NCBI GenBank assembly: GCA_021014325.1
Contig: CM037462.1
Span: forward strand, 14,652,135-14,716,134
Length of the DNA: 64,000 nucleotides
Direction: 5' to 3'
From: Plazaster borealis
Taxonomy: Eukaryota > Echinodermata > Asteroidea > Forcipulatida > Labidiasteridae
The notes below the pieces were generated by a model, which did no database searches, was not told the DNA's origin, and was given only the letters and a program-made list of their open reading frames with translations. The translations under genes were made by a program, and so were the position numbers. Below are positions 60,578 to 64,000 of the stretch, piece by piece; the stretch's first letter is position 1, and every line of letters starts with the position of its first letter.

Positions 60578-60700
60578 ACAGCACATGGACGTCATTGGTA
60601 ATTGTCAAAGACCAGTATCCACACTTTATGTGATCAAACATTACATGAAATAACCTGTGATCAATCAGTCATCGGAGTCATAACAAAAAAGTAGGAAAAC
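60578..60700 (+). mobile_element. Family A MITE half copy
   Basis: Contains tcattggtaattgtcaaaga and ccagtatccacactttatg; right half absent, parallel to 54398-54530. Confidence 0.65.
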
Positions 60701-60773
60701 AAGGAAAGCAATTGGGGCACATTACCGCCCCCCTCTTAGTTTCGCCACTAGGAGGATGATCGATTAATGCCCA

Positions 60774-60967
60774 GGGCCCAATTTCATAGATCTACTTAAG
60801 CAGTAAATATTGCTCAACAATTCCCTGCTAAGCAAAAGTGAGCAGGATACCAGTCACAGATAGAACACATGACATGGTATTTTGGCTGGTAAACTTAATC
60901 TGGTAAGCATAATTTTGTTGTGCTTAGCTACTTTTTTGTGCTTAAGCAGCTCTATGAAATTGGGCCC
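60774..60967. mobile_element. Family C MITE-like element, best preserved
   Basis: Ends gggcccaatttcatagatct and gctctatgaaattgggccc are inverted with further pairing inward (acttaagcag / cttaagcagc). 194 bp, no ORF. Confidence 0.88.
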
Positions 60968-61070
60968 AGCTTGGATATTTTATCCCTAGCTTCCTTGGAA
61001 GTTGATGAGTGCGAGTTGAGTGATTGTAAGCTTTGCATGGTGGTGAGTACACCATGTTATAATGAGACCT

Positions 61071-61234
61071 GGGGTCGATTTCACAAAACTCTTCCTAACT
61101 TAGGACTAGTCCTAGGCAATGCTAAGAGATAGGACTAGTCTTAAGTACTGGTCCTAACTTATAAGACTAGTCCTATCTCTTAGCATTGCCTAGGACTAGT
61201 CCTAAGTTAGGAAGAGTTTTGTGAAATCGACCCC
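61071..61234. mobile_element. Near-perfect 164-bp palindrome
   Basis: Arms of about 70 bp run from ggggtcgatttcacaaaact to agagataggactagtc and back as the reverse complement, ending gttttgtgaaatcgacccc, with a loop of about 24 bp. The outer ends resemble those of 33680-33834. Confidence 0.93.
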
Positions 61235-61235
61235 T

Positions 61236-61400
61236 GGGCTCAATTTCCTACAGCAATCTTAAAAAGACAACAGTGCTTAAAAATTTCCTACTGAGCAAAA
61301 ATAAACAGGATACCAGTCACAAATGGTACATGTGATATGGTATTTTGACTAACCTTACTTTGGGGTAAGCCAACTTATTCTGTGCTTAGTAAATGTTTGC
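61236..61400. mobile_element. Diverged family C MITE copy
   Basis: Contains gggctcaatttcctacag, ctgagcaaaaataaacagg and ataccagtcacaaatgg; the right end is worn. It abuts the palindrome. Confidence 0.6.
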
Positions 61401-61506
61401 AGTGTAGTTATTAACGAGAAGTCCCCCCCCCCCGATCCACATAGCGAAAAAAGTAGTCCCGCCCGATTTCCTACCTCCCGCCCAGGTAGTAGTTAATAAG
61501 AAGGAC

Positions 61507-61712
61507 AGTCTGAGAAGTCTCCCGAATTCCGAATATTCTACTCTGCGGCATTTAAGCAAGACAAGTTCTCATAGAACAAAATTTACCTAGCACTAAGTAG
61601 ATTTAAGAACTGAGAAGTCCCCCGAATTCCGAATATTCTACTCTGCGGCAGTAGAATAATAAGCAAGACAAGTTCTCAAAGAACAAAATCTACCTAGCAA
61701 GTAGATATACAC
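61507..61712 (+). repeat. Tandem duplication of about 105 bp
   Basis: Cccgaattccgaatattcta with ctctgcggca and the following gcaagacaagttctcaaaga, acaaaatctacctag occur twice in order. Confidence 0.8.
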
Positions 61713-63178
61713 ATGGTGTTACTGCAAACCAAATATATATTGATACCTAACCATGCAATGCCTCAAATCCTATATAAATGTTTGTACTTAAGAAGCTTTA
61801 TGAGATTGGACTTTCGTTTCACCTAGTGTGCTTTAATTGTCGTCAGACGACAGTCAAAAGTGTTGAAGAAGTTTTGGAAGATTTTCTGTCTTTGACTGTA
61901 AAAGTATAGATTTTTTTATAATAAACCTGTCAACTTCATTTGTACTGATTGCAAAAATGGGACAGATCGGCAGACTAATTTTCAAGGGGGAAGGGGCACA
62001 GATTTAGTACGCCATTTAAGTTATATTAATGTTGACAGGTTGATTGGTGGAGTGGGTGGGGGGAGTGGGTACACACCCTACTGCATCCACCTCTGCAAAA
62101 TTCTTACTGTCAGTCTTTGCACTGAAAGAATACCTTTCTATGAAATATAGTATCTCATAACTTAGTGGTCATTTTGGTAGATGAGATATAAAGCAGTGTG
62201 ATCATTGTGGTGCAGTCTCTTTGGTACAACTGCACCCTACCTCCATAACAATACTGACTTCATCTGCATACAATGAATCCAGGTATTACCCAACACACAA
62301 CAATAGCTATGTGTGCGCTGTAGTGTATTATGGTACACTTTAGTCTCTGCGGTTTCGTTACTTGATCAAGGGTTGTGCAAGGTAATATCTACCTCCAGGG
62401 TTATGGTACTGTCCCAAATTCTAAGAATATGTCAGCATCATTACATCCAAATTTAACTTGAACAGAAAGTGTGGTGTTTTTATAGCTTCCAGTTTGGGTA
62501 AATTTATGTTCTCATTGAGAGAAGAGGGTCTCAATCGGGGTATGTGTAAATATAATGTAAATCACAATTGGAAAAGTTTCCAGTGGATATACTCTGTCAA
62601 GCGCTATGAGTTTCCCCCATTGGATATGTTAGTATCTTCAGTGGGAGATGACGGGTTGGGGGAGGGGGGGGGGGGCAGGGCAACCCCTGTAATCATCATT
62701 CACCATGTTCACAGTACAAAACCATTGATTATTAAAATGTGAATTGGACGGGGGGGGGGGGGGGGAATAAAATAATAATCTGAATTGGACGTTCCACTTG
62801 CAATCATCATGTCATATTTTATATTACCTTGTTTTCTTCCTTAACCCCATAGGTATCTTCTTCTTTTTTTAAGGGGAGGGGGCAGGGGGTAGGTTGTGTT
62901 TGGATGTGTAGATAAACACCTTAAAACCAGGGACCTAATAACAAAAGAGGACAATAGGGTCCCCGGTTGGGTGAAGGTCCCCGGTTGGGTGAAGGTCCCC
63001 AGTTGGAAAGTATGTACAGAACCAATGGGAGCTGTTGCTATAAGTTTAAGTACAAACAAAAGAGGGACAATGGGAGGTCCCCGATTGCAGGTAGACACTT
63101 GTGTGAGTGTGTTGCTCAAGCTGGCAAATGAGCACTTGGCAATAATTAAAAAGATACAACATTTTAAAAAAGTTTAAT
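61713..63178. other. No gene seen
   Basis: Contains G-runs at about 62665-62675 and 62750-62764 and a small ggtccccggttgggtgaa duplication at 62958-62996. No exon with splice support. Confidence 0.4.
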
Positions 63179-63580
63179 GATAATAATAATAATAATAATG
63201 CAGTTCTTCTATAGCGCTTTATACTCCCGATGGGGGTCTCAAAGCCCTCAGTATTTTTCCTACAAGGTAAGTGGAGTTACGTGTTGAAGTATGAGACCTA
63301 TATGGTTTACAAGGTGCTGTGGCGCAATATGCAGCCAATCAAACCAGGAACACCGGGGCGAACCCCTTCTCTTTACGATAAGTGCACTGGGTTCTTTTAC
63401 GTGCATTACACAACACACGGGACCTACAGCTTAACGTCCCATCCGAAGGACGAAGCATGTGGTTAAGTGTCTTGCTTAAGGACACAAGTGTCACGACTGG
63501 GATTCGAACCCACACTCTGCTGATCAGAAACACCAGAGCTTGAGTTCGGTGTTCTTATCCGCTCGGTCACGACACGCCAC
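63179..63580 (-). mobile_element. tRNA-Leu-like SINE, near full length
   Basis: Reverse-complement copy of 664-1095, very similar throughout: (ATT)n tail at 63179-63200, B box around 63500-63510, A-box region near 63560. The high identity suggests relatively recent activity of this family. Confidence 0.9.
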
Positions 63581-63794
63581 AAGTTGAGCATAAGTGGAAG
63601 AGTTTAATGGAACTGTTTTGGGGGGTTTTCAGTGGGTTTTTTTCACAGGGCATAATTAACTTGAACCTCTTTGGACAAACAAATCTTTACAAATCTTTAC
63701 ATGTACATGGAACTAGATACAACACTTTATTAAAGTGAAGCTGAGACTGCAGGAAATTGATTTGACCCAAACCAACTTTGTACTACAGCGACTC

Positions 63795-64000
63795 TTTAAA
63801 GGCACTGAAAACGCTTGGAAATTGTCAAAGACCAGTGTTCTCACTTGGTGTATCCCAACATATGCATAAAACAACAAGCCTGTGAAAATTTGGGCTCAAT
63901 TGGTCATCGAAGTTGCAAGAAAATGATGAAAGAAAAAACACCCTTGTTGTACAAATTTGTGTGCTTTCAGATAGGAATAAAAACTTCTTGCGAGAAGTTT
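63795..64000 (+). mobile_element. Family A MITE-like copy, cut by window end
   Basis: Begins tttaaaggcactgaaaacgc, continues aattgtcaaagaccagtgtt and ctcacttggtgtatcc, and runs off the window at the central palindrome (aacttcttgcgagaagttt). Confidence 0.82.

Noticed and set aside
63339..63533. Plus/minus ORF pair of 64 codons also present at 707-901
   Set aside because: The identical ORF in both places is simply the body of the same SINE; it has no start context or coding conservation.

Overview
The window is a eukaryotic (animal) segment. It contains GT-AG introns, signal-peptide and extracellular-protein coding exons, tRNA-derived SINEs and a dense population of short inverted-repeat elements. 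The protein content (a very large apoB/apolipophorin-type lipid transfer protein) and the style of the repeats suggest a marine deuterostome. I think an echinoderm, most likely a sea star, fits best, but that is a judgement from repeat style and not a proven assignment.

The centre of the window (about 11.7-42.1 kb, minus strand) is one gene. By hand I could join 31 exons from ATG at 42079 to TAG at 11723 into one uninterrupted frame of about 4,983 residues, and every splice phase agrees. In order, the product has: a signal peptide; a vitellogenin/apoB-type N-terminal lipid-transfer module; open beta-sheet domains; one 4,892-nt exon holding 39 consecutive 35-residue beta-type repeats that are extremely rich in N-glycosylation sequons; about 1,200 residues of amphipathic helix with 11-residue (33-bp) tandem repeats; a VWD domain; a VWA-like domain with a degenerate metal site; and a short Cys-containing tail. 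This is a secreted large lipid transfer protein (LLTP) expected to scaffold a circulating lipoprotein. A TATA box lies 62 bp upstream of the ATG and a polyA signal about 70 bp after the stop.

The left part (1-7.3 kb, plus strand) holds the last exons of another gene, with its 5' part outside the window. Its encoded tail is Ser/Thr/Pro/Arg-rich and I do not recognise it. Two last exons, at 4719-4900 and 7166-7305, start in the same phase and look like alternative C-termini. The two genes converge, and the 7.3-11.7 kb interval between them holds SINE debris and two head-to-head minisatellite blocks.

The right part (42.2-64 kb) shows no coding exon I can support. It is a repeat-dominated intergenic or intronic stretch: several MITE-like families with terminal inverted repeats (some bounded by TTAA), tRNA-Leu-like SINEs, two long minisatellites (53 kb and 57.6-58.25 kb), a roughly 0.75-kb tandem segmental duplication, a near-perfect 164-bp palindrome, and an element carrying telomere-like repeats that also occurs inside an intron of the LLTP gene. 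The same families occupy the introns of the LLTP gene.
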